NCBI RefSeq assembly: GCF_019947135.1
Contig: NZ_JAGSHT010000010.1
Location: forward strand, 434,001-498,000
DNA: 64,000 bases
Source of the DNA: Occultella gossypii
Lineage (GTDB): Bacteria > Actinomycetota > Actinomycetes > Actinomycetales > Beutenbergiaceae
Direction: 5' to 3'
Shown: piece after piece, positions 57,167 to 64,000 of the stretch
Position numbering within the stretch: the first letter of the stretch is position 1
Layout of the letters: every line of letters begins with the position of its first letter
The notes under the pieces: generated by a model
Seen by the model: only the letters and a program-made list of their open reading frames with translations
The model's database searches: none
Told to the model about the DNA's origin: nothing
Translations under genes and position numbers: made by a program

Positions 57167-58228
57167 GTGCTCCGCTCCCCCACGCCGACGGCGCAATCCG
57201 TTCGTTGGCACCGCTCCCGCCTCCCTGGGCTACTTCTCGCTGCCTTGATCGCCGTTGTGGCGACCGCCGTCGGGCAGGTGGTGCCGCTGGTCGGCGGTCC
57301 GGTGTTCGCGGTGCTGGTGGGCGCGCTGGTGGGCGTGTGCGCGCCGAAGGTCGCCCACCACCCAGCGATCGGGCCCGGGCTGACCACGGCGAGCCGCCTG
57401 TTGTTGCAGTGTGCGGTGGTGCTGCTCGGCGCGCAGCTCTCGATCCGGCAAGTTGTGGAGGTGGGCGCGAGCGGCCTGCCGGTGATGATCGGCACGCTCG
57501 TCGCCGCACTCGCCGGTGCCGCACTCCTCGGCCGGGCGCTGCGTGTGGACTCGGACCTGCGCACCCTGATCGGCGTCGGCACCGCGATCTGCGGCGCGTC
57601 GGCGATCGCCGCCGTCACCCCGGTGCTGCGGCCGACGGGGACGAAGGTGACCTACGCGCTGTCCACGGTGTTCGTGTTCAACATCGCAGCCGTGCTCGCC
57701 CTCCCGCCGCTCGGCCACCTTCTCGGGATGAGCCCGGAGGGCTTCGGGCTGCTCGCCGGGACCGCCGTGAATGACATGTCCTCGGTGGTGGCCGCCGCGA
57801 CCAGCTTCGGAGACGGGGCCGCGGACACGGCGGTGGTGGTCAAGCTGACCCGGACGCTTGCGATCATCCCGATCGTCGCCATCCTGGCGGCGCTGGTCAG
57901 CCGGCGCGACCGGCTCGCAGCGGATCCCGCCGAGCCAGGTGCAGCCACATCGCCCCGGTTGTGGCGCCTGGTGCCGTGGTTCCTGGTCGGCTTCCTCGCG
58001 GTGGCCGGAGGGAACGGGCTCGGCCTCATTCCTGCTGCCGCCCAGCCGACGATCGCGTCCGTCGCGGCCTTCCTGATCACCATGGCGCTAGCCGCGATAG
58101 GCCTGGGTACCGACCTGCCCGCGCTGCGCCGAGCGGGTGCTACCCCCCTGCTCCTCGGCGGCCTGCTGTGGCTGATCGTGATGGGCACGAGCCTCGGGTT
58201 GCAGGGACTGCTCGGCACGCTGGTCTGA
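57167..58228 (+). CDS. YeiH/UPF0324-family putative sulfate or sulfite exporter
   Basis: A 353-residue inner-membrane protein with about ten hydrophobic segments in two inverted repeats. Family signatures: LQCAVVLLGAQLSIRQV, IGVGTAICGASAIAAVTPVL, FGLLAGTAVNDMSSVVAAAT, VVKLTRTLAIIPIV and AAIGLGTDLPALR. It belongs to a family called putative sulfate exporters, but substrates are not established. The GTG at 57167 gives MLRSPTPTAQ with no clear ribosome-binding site. It is divergent from the LysR gene, which probably activates it. Confidence 0.92.
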   Translation: MLRSPTPTAQSVRWHRSRLPGLLLAALIAVVATAVGQVVPLVGGPVFAVLVGALVGVCAPKVAHHPAIGPGLTTASRLLLQCAVVLLGAQLSIRQVVEVGASGLPVMIGTLVAALAGAALLGRALRVDSDLRTLIGVGTAICGASAIAAVTPVLRPTGTKVTYALSTVFVFNIAAVLALPPLGHLLGMSPEGFGLLAGTAVNDMSSVVAAATSFGDGAADTAVVVKLTRTLAIIPIVAILAALVSRRDRLAADPAEPGAATSPRLWRLVPWFLVGFLAVAGGNGLGLIPAAAQPTIASVAAFLITMALAAIGLGTDLPALRRAGATPLLLGGLLWLIVMGTSLGLQGLLGTLV

Positions 58229-58312
58229 TCGGGATCGACTTGGAATCGGACCGCGAACGGCCCCCGAAGAAACAGCCCCACCTCCATACTTGAGCAAGTG
58301 AGGAGTCTACGA

Positions 58313-59581
58313 GTGGTTCTGGCCGGCGCTGCGATCGGCAATGGCAACCGGGGGGTCGAGGCGCTCGGTCGGTCAGTTGCCGATGCCGTCCAGCGGGAGT
58401 CACCGGGGAGTCGACTCACGATCCTCGACGATGGTTGGGGGCGTCGCGCGGAATCGAGCGGCCGGTACCCCGACGCGGACGTCGAGTACCTCGGCGTGCG
58501 GCTCTCCCGACGGTGGCACCGGCCCGAGAGCTGGGCGCAGATCCGCCTCGCGCAGCGGTTCGCCCCCCAGCTGAACCCGGCTGCACGTCGGTTCACGGAC
58601 GCGGACGCGATCCTGGACATCTCCGCCGGTGATAGCTTCACCGACCTCTACGGGCCGACCCGGCTCGCTTCGGTCTCTGAACCGAAGGAGGCAGCCCTCC
58701 GGGCCGGTCGGCCTTTGATCCTGCTGCCGCAGACGTACGGCCCGTTCACGACCCAGGAGGGACGCCGGAAGGCCGAGCGCCTGGTGCGGGCCTCGGCCAT
58801 CGCCTACGCGCGCGACGAGTGGAGTCATACCCAGTTGCTCGAACTGGCCGGTCCCGACGCCGACACGTCGCGGTTGCGCCGCGGCGTCGATGTGGCGTTC
58901 GCGCTCGAGCCACGCGAACCCGACAGTGAGGCCGTCCGGTCCCTCGCCGCCCTCGAAGGTGAGGTCCTCGCCGGCGTGAACGTGAGCGGACTCCTGCGCG
59001 ACCGATCGGGCCACGAACGCTTCGGCCTCGCGGGTGACTACATCGAGACGATGACGAGCCTGGTGCGGCAGCTGATCAAGGATGGCGCGCACGTGGTGTT
59101 CGTGCCGCACGTGCACCTGCCCGGCGGTGCGGGCGAGAGCGACGTGGCGGGCATCGAGGCCGTGCGGGCCGGCCTCGACGAGGCCGAGGTTGCGCGCACC
59201 AGCACCGTCCCGGCAACCCTCGACGCAGCCGAGCTGAAGTGGTGCATCTCCCGGATGGACTGGTTCGTCGGGAGCCGGATGCACTCCACGATCGGTTCTC
59301 TCTCGACCGGTACCCCGACCTTCGGTTACGCATACAGCGACAAGACCCAGGGCGTCTTCGACAGTTGCGGCATGGGCTCACAGGTCGCCGATGCGCGTCG
59401 CGTTGCGGGAGATAAGGCCGTCGCCGCGATGGCGGACTCCTTCACCTCACGTTCCCGGCTCCGCGACGAACTCGCCCGGACCATGCCCCCGGTCGTCGAT
59501 GAGTCGCAGCGACAGCTCCGGGACGTCCTGGCCGCCGTGGCCGGTTGGTCCAAGTCCGACGCCGTGAATGTGATCGCGTGA
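58313..59581 (+). CDS. Polysaccharide pyruvyl transferase family protein
   Basis: A 422-residue GT-B-like enzyme that adds ketal-pyruvate from phosphoenolpyruvate to a sugar of a surface polymer. It opens GAAIGNGNRGVEALGRSVAD, with AILDISAGDSFTDLYG in the middle and SRMHSTIGSLSTGTPTFGYA near the end, a well-conserved family motif. AGGAG seven bases before the GTG at 58313 is the better start; a GTG at 58298 following CATACT by seven bases is the leaderless alternative, adding five residues. It heads a polysaccharide cluster; its TGA overlaps the next GTG by four bases. Confidence 0.9.
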   Translation: MVLAGAAIGNGNRGVEALGRSVADAVQRESPGSRLTILDDGWGRRAESSGRYPDADVEYLGVRLSRRWHRPESWAQIRLAQRFAPQLNPAARRFTDADAILDISAGDSFTDLYGPTRLASVSEPKEAALRAGRPLILLPQTYGPFTTQEGRRKAERLVRASAIAYARDEWSHTQLLELAGPDADTSRLRRGVDVAFALEPREPDSEAVRSLAALEGEVLAGVNVSGLLRDRSGHERFGLAGDYIETMTSLVRQLIKDGAHVVFVPHVHLPGGAGESDVAGIEAVRAGLDEAEVARTSTVPATLDAAELKWCISRMDWFVGSRMHSTIGSLSTGTPTFGYAYSDKTQGVFDSCGMGSQVADARRVAGDKAVAAMADSFTSRSRLRDELARTMPPVVDESQRQLRDVLAAVAGWSKSDAVNVIA

Positions 59582-60813
59582 ACGCCCGCCTCGACAGCAT
59601 CGATGCCGTGGTCGACGCACACCTGTGCACGGGCTGCGGAGTGTGCGCCTACCTGCGCCCGGACGCCCTGCGGATGGCTGACGTCGACGGCGTCGGTATC
59701 CGCCCCCTGCCCATTGTCGGCATCACCTCCGGGGTAGCCGGAGACGCACTCGCTGCCTGCCCGGGCCGCGCGCTACAGCACGACGAGGCAACCCTCAAGG
59801 ACGCGCCGTTCGGTGGCGAGTGGGGGCCGATCCTCGACCTCTACGAATGCTGGGCCACGGACCCGGACGTCCGGCACCGAGGCTCGTCAGGTGGGGTCGT
59901 CAGCGCCCTGGCAGCGCATGCGGTGACCTCTGGGGCCGCCGTCGGAGCCCTGCAGGTGCAGGCACGCGCGGACGCGCCGATCCTCAACGAGACCCGGCTG
60001 AACCGCAGCTACGCGGACATCGTCTCGGCTGCGGGGTCCCGGTACTCGCCGGCCGACCCGTGCGAGCGCCTCGACCTGGTCGAGTCCGCCGAGGGACCGA
60101 GTGTCGTGGTCGGGAAGCCGTGCGATATCGCCGCGACTCGCGCAGCCGCGGATCGTCGCCCGGAACTGGCCGAGAAGGTCGGCCTGACGATCGGGATCTT
60201 CTGCGCCGGCACCCCCTCCACAGCCGGGACCGCGGACCTGGTCCGTGGTCTTGGTATCGATCCGGCGGACGTCGAACGCCTGGATTACCGAGGCGAAGGA
60301 TGGCCGGGCGAGTTCCGGCTTCGGACCCGCTCCGGAGACACCCGGTCGCTCAGCTACGCAGAGTCTTGGGGCTCGCTGACGAAGCGGCGTCAGTGGCGCT
60401 GCATGATCTGTCCGGACCACACCGGTGAGTTCGCCGATCTGTCCGTCGGCGACCCCTGGTATCGCCGCACCGAGGGCCAGGACGGTCGTTCGCTCGTCGT
60501 TGTGCGCACCGAGCGCGGACGCGCGGCCCTGCTCCAAGCGCTCGCAGACGGAGCAATCGAGGGCGGCCCGCTCCCGCTCGACAAACTGCCCGCGTCACAG
60601 CCGAGCCTCGAGTCCACCAGGGGCGCGCTCTGGGGACGTCTGCTGACGCTACGACTCGCCCGAGTGGGTACGCCCACCTTTCGCGGGCTCCCTACCTTCC
60701 GGCTGTGGCTCAAACTCGGGATGAGCCAGAAGGTCTCGTCCTTCGCGGGGACCGTGCGGCGGATCAAGGTGCGGGGCCTGCGCCGACCCGAGTTCATCCG
60801 AGAGGAACGCTGA
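59578..60813 (+). CDS. FrhB-like (coenzyme F420 hydrogenase beta subunit family) iron-sulphur protein
   Basis: A 411-residue protein. The N-terminal HLCTGCGVCAYLRPDALRM resembles a ferredoxin 4Fe-4S site, followed by the FrhB N-terminal domain (RGSSGGVVSALAAHA) and the FrhB C-terminal domain (VVVGKPCDIAATRAAA, IGIFCAGTPSTAG, CMICPDHTGEFADLSVGDPW). Such proteins in exopolysaccharide loci are often linked with pyruvylation genes and may reduce or modify sugars or isoprenoids; this is inference. It overlaps the pyruvyl transferase gene (GTGA) and runs into the GT2 gene. Confidence 0.88.
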   Translation: MNARLDSIDAVVDAHLCTGCGVCAYLRPDALRMADVDGVGIRPLPIVGITSGVAGDALAACPGRALQHDEATLKDAPFGGEWGPILDLYECWATDPDVRHRGSSGGVVSALAAHAVTSGAAVGALQVQARADAPILNETRLNRSYADIVSAAGSRYSPADPCERLDLVESAEGPSVVVGKPCDIAATRAAADRRPELAEKVGLTIGIFCAGTPSTAGTADLVRGLGIDPADVERLDYRGEGWPGEFRLRTRSGDTRSLSYAESWGSLTKRRQWRCMICPDHTGEFADLSVGDPWYRRTEGQDGRSLVVVRTERGRAALLQALADGAIEGGPLPLDKLPASQPSLESTRGALWGRLLTLRLARVGTPTFRGLPTFRLWLKLGMSQKVSSFAGTVRRIKVRGLRRPEFIREER

Positions 60814-60814
60814 C

Positions 60815-61660
60815 GTGTCACATCGGGCAGACATCCTGATGATCACCTACAAGAGTGCCGGGTACCTGCACCTGAGTCTGCCGAGGCTGCTCGAGACACT
60901 GGGTGAGCAGGACCGGGTCTGGCTCTGGCACAACGGAGACGACGAGGCAACGATCGAGGCCCTGCGACCGTTCACCACCGACCCGCGCGTGCACCGGTAC
61001 CACCACAGCCGCGAGAACGTGAAGCTTCGCGAGCCCACCACGTGGCTGTGGCGCGAGTCGACGGCTCGGTTCGTCTCCAAGGTCGACGACGACTGTCGGG
61101 TGGCACCGGGGTGGCTCGACACCTTCGCCGACGCGCACGAGGCCAACCCGGAGTTCGGCGTCATCGGAAGCTGGCGCCATCCAGCCGAAGACTCCCGACC
61201 GGAGTTGGCGAAGAAGAAGATCCAGACCTTCAACGGCGGCCATCAGCTGATGCGCAACCTGTGGGTGCAGGGAAGTGGCTACCTGCTGTCCCGAGCGCTC
61301 ACCGAACGGCACGGCTACTTGGGACCGGAGGAATCATTCACGGGCTACTGCATCCGGCTGGCTCGCGGTGGAGCCGTCAACGGGTTCTACTACCCGTTCG
61401 TCCCCGAGGACCACATGGATGACCCGCGGTCCGAGCACACGCTCATCCACACGGATGCCGACCTCCGTGAACGGATGCCGTTGTCCGCACAGGCCAACGG
61501 GGTGCAGACCGTCGCCGACTGGACCGCGCAACTCGTTCAGAGCGCCGCCGTGCTGCAGAGCGCCTCGCTCGACCCGCGGGCCTACAGCGGCTGGCGGAAG
61601 AAGTTGAAGTCGGCGCAGCGACGACTGAGAACGATGACGGGCAGGCCGGCTCAGTGGTGA
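60815..61660 (+). CDS. GT2-like glycosyltransferase
   Basis: A 281-residue GT-A-fold enzyme. The N-terminus HRADILMITYKSAGYLHLSL is the family start strand, and VSKVDDDCRVAPGWLDTFAD carries the DxD metal site. NGGHQLMRNLWVQGSGYLLS and VPEDHMDD lie in the acceptor part. AGAGGA nine bases before the GTG at 60815 fixes the start. It belongs to the polysaccharide cluster and is followed by a second GT2 gene that overlaps its stop. Donor and acceptor sugars are unknown. Confidence 0.87.
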   Translation: MSHRADILMITYKSAGYLHLSLPRLLETLGEQDRVWLWHNGDDEATIEALRPFTTDPRVHRYHHSRENVKLREPTTWLWRESTARFVSKVDDDCRVAPGWLDTFADAHEANPEFGVIGSWRHPAEDSRPELAKKKIQTFNGGHQLMRNLWVQGSGYLLSRALTERHGYLGPEESFTGYCIRLARGGAVNGFYYPFVPEDHMDDPRSEHTLIHTDADLRERMPLSAQANGVQTVADWTAQLVQSAAVLQSASLDPRAYSGWRKKLKSAQRRLRTMTGRPAQW

Positions 61661-62652
61661 CGCAGGTGCCGGTGCCCGCTCCTACATCGAACGAGGTCGG
61701 CACCGACAACGGTTCGGAGCCCCACGTTGTCGTGATCGCGGTGACGTACAACGCAGCCGACATCATCGAGGAGTTCCTGAGAGCACTCCCGGACGCGCTG
61801 CGCGGCATCGACTCCACGGCCGTCACCATCGTCGACAACGCGTCCAGTGACGGCACGGCGGACCTCGTCGAGACGATCGCCCCGTGGGTCCGGCTGGTGC
61901 GGTCCAACGAGAACCTGGGGTACGCCGGAGGCATCAACCTCGGCTATGCGCGTGGGCTCGGCAAACGCGGCACGTACATCCTCAATCCCGACGCGGTCCC
62001 GGCCGCGGACAGCGTCCGGGTCCTCCTCGACGTCGTCGAGAGCGACCCCATGGTCGGAGTCGCCGCCCCCATGATTCAGAACGCCGAGGGCAGGCTCAAG
62101 TTCTCACTCCGTCGCGAGCCCACCCTGCTCCGTGCTGTGGGTGAGTCCGTGCTCGGTGGTCATCGAGCAGCCCGTTACGCACCGCTTGGCGACATGATCC
62201 GCGACCCTTCTGCCTACACCGAAGGGGCCACGGCCGACTGGGCCACCGGTGCGGCCATGTTCCTCCCACGGCGTGCGATCGACGCTGTCGGGCCATGGGA
62301 CGAGCAGTTCTTCCTCTACTCCGAGGAGACTGACTACTCCCTCCGGATGCGGGACCTTGGATACCGGCTCTACTTCACGCCACGAGCAACTGTCCGACAC
62401 CCCGGCGGAGACATGAGCAGATCACCCTTCCTCTGGAGTCTTGTCGCCACGAGCCGGATGCGTCTGTACCGGAAGCGACATGATCCGATCCGATCGACGG
62501 CATACTGGATGGTTCAGGTCCTCAACGAAGGCGTCCGTGCCGCTCTGGGCAGACCCACGCATCGCGCCGCGTTCCGCGCGCTCCTGGGAATCGGCGGCGA
62601 TCCGCGGGACCGCCGACACGAAGCAATCCTTCAGTCACCGACCGGCGTCTGA
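61657..62652 (+). CDS. GT2 glycosyltransferase (rhamnosyltransferase-like)
   Basis: A 331-residue GT-A-fold glycosyltransferase. The N-terminal domain shows VVVIAVTYNAADIIEEFLRA, TIVDNASSDGTADLVE, ENLGYAGGINLGYARGLGK and YILNPDAVPAAD (DxD region). WATGAAMFLPRRAIDAVGPW and FFLYSEETDYSLRMRDLGYR are the acceptor-site motifs typical of WbbL/rhamnosyltransferase-like enzymes. The GTG at 61657 forms a GTGA overlap with the previous stop; the adjacent GTG at 61654 is equally possible. It is the last plus-strand gene of the cluster in the window. Confidence 0.9.
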   Translation: MTQVPVPAPTSNEVGTDNGSEPHVVVIAVTYNAADIIEEFLRALPDALRGIDSTAVTIVDNASSDGTADLVETIAPWVRLVRSNENLGYAGGINLGYARGLGKRGTYILNPDAVPAADSVRVLLDVVESDPMVGVAAPMIQNAEGRLKFSLRREPTLLRAVGESVLGGHRAARYAPLGDMIRDPSAYTEGATADWATGAAMFLPRRAIDAVGPWDEQFFLYSEETDYSLRMRDLGYRLYFTPRATVRHPGGDMSRSPFLWSLVATSRMRLYRKRHDPIRSTAYWMVQVLNEGVRAALGRPTHRAAFRALLGIGGDPRDRRHEAILQSPTGV

Positions 62653-63026
62653 GGAGTGCCCACCACTCGAACGCTGGTCGTCGTGACTACCCGTTTGGAG
62701 ACGATCTGATCCGAGGGGGAGCCACGAAGACGAGGAGTGCGGCTGCAGCCGTGGCAGCGATGCTCATGGGATCGCTGGCCAGGTGCTCCGACTCATCGAG
62801 CGAATGAGCCTGGGCGCGGGTCTCCGCCACGTTCGAGGTCTCCTAGGTGGACCCGCCCGGGCTCTGGATCTGGCACAGCAGCCGCAGTATCTGGGCTGAG
62901 ACCGACCACGCGGAGATCGATACTCCGATCGCCGAGGAACCGCCTGCCGGGAAGCCCCCACAGGGAGAGCATCAGCGACGCCTCCTCATTGGTAGACGTC
63001 ATCGACGCCGAAACCGCCGTGAACCG
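62653..63026. other. 374-bp convergent gap without a confident gene
   Basis: This stretch lies between two convergent genes. The only noteworthy reading frame is on the minus strand: an ATG at 62972 with GAGGAGG eight bases upstream encodes 59 residues (MLSLWGLPGRRFLGDRSIDL at its start) ending at 62793. An in-frame ATG at 63002 extends it by ten residues. It has no recognisable motif and may be spurious. No terminator hairpin is obvious, and no transposon remnant was seen. Confidence 0.4.
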
Positions 63027-64000
63027 CTACGTCAGCGCGGCGGCGCGGTTCTCGTAGTCCACGGACCACGCATGTGCCGTCGCGATCTTGGCGAGAGTTA
63101 GCGCCCCCACATTGGGACGCCCGCTCCGAACGCTTAGGACCGCTGATTCCAGAGCAGGTGCCGAGAAGATCGGGTTCGCTACGGCTCCCTCGACCAATTC
63201 CAGAAGTCGTTCGGAGTACGACGGACGCGTACGCAGCCAGAGGTCCGCCGGAAATACCGTACGCCGTGCCTCTACGCTACGCGCGGGGCCATCGACAGGC
63301 GTGTGGTCGCTGAGCCAGTCCGCGCCGACCTGCTCCACACGCCTGAGCGCCCGCCGAGCTCCGGAGATGGGGTGCGATCGAGTCAGCTCAGCCAATTGAC
63401 GGAGATAGGACGTGTCTCCGGACCAGTAGACATGGTCAAGTCCGTTCGGCGAGTTGCCGTCGTCGCTCCGGGGGATCCCGGCCGCCTTCCGGAACAGCTC
63501 CCGATGCGCGCGCAGGTACAAGTTCCCATTGCGGCGTTGGTCCGTTGTCAATCGAGCGGCAAATGTCAGGAAGCGAGCATCGAGGAACGGGGCCTCGGTG
63601 CGGATCCCGATTCGCCTGAGGGCGTTGATCAGCATGCCGCCCCATCTGGTTTGCCGGTTCGCGAACTTCCAGAAAATCACCATGTCGCCACGTGCGTCCA
63701 TATCCCAGTCCGACATCGAGTCGTTCAGACCGGACCTCACCAGCCCCGACAGGTCCCTGCCAAGGCTCGGTTCCACGAACCGGCCAATGGTGTTCGCCTC
63801 ACCGGCGTACCGATGCCACTGACGCTCGAGAGCCTCGCCCGCACCACGCACACCCAAGCCCTTGTCGTCGCCCCACAAAGGACCACCGGCGAGGCCGTTG
63901 ATGATCGAGCCGGTCATGCTTGCCAGTCTGTCCCGGAACCAGAGCTCGTACATCTCACCAGGGCTGTGGGCACCGTCGAGAAGAGAGAACGCTTCAGGGG
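63027..64000 (-). CDS. Asparagine-synthase-like protein (5' end outside window)
   Basis: The open frame runs off the right edge, so at least 323 C-terminal residues are present and the N-terminal glutaminase part is not visible. The visible part resembles the synthetase domain of AsnB relatives: GGPLWGDDKGLGVRG, MVIFWKFANRQTRWGGMLIN, EAPFLDARFLTFAARLTTDQ and YLRAHRELFRKAAGIPR. In polysaccharide clusters such proteins amidate uronic acids or transfer amino groups, and they also occur as lasso-peptide cyclases. The SGGxDS ATP-binding motif would lie outside the window, so activity cannot be judged. Confidence 0.8.
   Translation of the reverse strand, partial: PEAFSLLDGAHSPGEMYELWFRDRLASMTGSIINGLAGGPLWGDDKGLGVRGAGEALERQWHRYAGEANTIGRFVEPSLGRDLSGLVRSGLNDSMSDWDMDARGDMVIFWKFANRQTRWGGMLINALRRIGIRTEAPFLDARFLTFAARLTTDQRRNGNLYLRAHRELFRKAAGIPRSDDGNSPNGLDHVYWSGDTSYLRQLAELTRSHPISGARRALRRVEQVGADWLSDHTPVDGPARSVEARRTVFPADLWLRTRPSYSERLLELVEGAVANPIFSAPALESAVLSVRSGRPNVGALTLAKIATAHAWSVDYENRAAALT

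Noticed and set aside
62700-62810. Plus-strand frame resembling a lipoprotein signal (Ala-rich stretch ending SLARCSDSSSE)
   Set aside because: It has no start codon with a ribosome-binding site, Arg precedes the Cys in the would-be lipobox, and it stops immediately afterwards.
62653-63026. Lasso-peptide biosynthesis locus (small frame plus asparagine-synthase-like gene)
   Set aside because: No leader motif, no PqqD-like, protease or transporter gene is visible, and the adjacent plus-strand genes are polysaccharide enzymes.
1-64000. tRNA, rRNA, integrase, transposase or attachment sites
   Set aside because: I looked in the intergenic gaps and found no cloverleaf-like sequence, rRNA segment, transposase motif or paired direct repeats framing an island.

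Overview
The window is high-GC DNA from an actinobacterium, most likely of the order Micrococcales. Pointers are two resuscitation-promoting-factor-like proteins, the gene order metG-tatD-rpf-ksgA-ispE, an actinobacterial rsmI/pmt divergent pair, GTG starts, and many genes whose start codon lies 6-8 bases after a TANNNT box (leaderless-type promoters). No rRNA, tRNA, CRISPR array, integrase, insertion sequence or replication origin was seen. Genus cannot be fixed from sequence reading alone.

Left part (1-12.8 kb): a truncated MmpL/RND exporter is divergent from a TetR regulator with tandem operators. A MarR regulator is divergent from a quinone-oxidoreductase-like enzyme. Then comes a minus-strand housekeeping block read from right to left: metG, tatD, a G5-domain lytic transglycosylase, rpfB, ksgA, ispE. 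The two wall-remodelling genes share a direct-repeat element resembling an MtrA box. An orphan winged-helix regulator at 12.1-12.8 kb is separated from a 1500-residue secreted subtilase by an array of 11-bp-phased repeats, the most striking non-coding element in the window.

Middle (17.7-30 kb): a PQQ-type sugar dehydrogenase lipoprotein; a pteridine/folate-like cluster (folE, FAD oxidoreductase, FolP2-type protein, RibD-C-like reductase); a Cys-rich SufR-like regulator; an SDR; an aminotransferase; a nicotinamidase-like hydrolase; a GNAT; rsmI and the protein O-mannosyltransferase pmt.

30-37 kb: a sugar-uptake module. A CUT1 ABC lipoprotein and two permeases (no ATPase) are divergent from a GH78 alpha-L-rhamnosidase, with LacI-type palindromes in both promoters and a strong stem-loop between binding-protein and permease genes.

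37-52.7 kb: accessory genes. These include a sigma factor with a SnoaL domain, a SnoaL-like protein, an MGT glycosyltransferase, an aldo/keto reductase, a TetR-controlled DinB-like/epoxide-hydrolase fusion broken by a C-run frameshift, a GH20 hexosaminidase, a leaderless TetR plus SRPBCC pair, a tyrosine phosphatase, a glutathionyl-hydroquinone-reductase homologue, an ABC-F ATPase, and an 838-residue protein joining a degenerate ADP-ribosyltransferase-like region to a PoNi-type (DUF1910/DUF1911) immunity domain.

52.7-64 kb: an MFS gene with an in-frame TAA at codon 9, a 40-residue Cys-rich protein, an ArsR/MFS operon, a LysR/YeiH pair, and the start of a surface-polysaccharide cluster (pyruvyl transferase, FrhB-like protein, two GT2 enzymes) facing a truncated asparagine-synthase-like gene.
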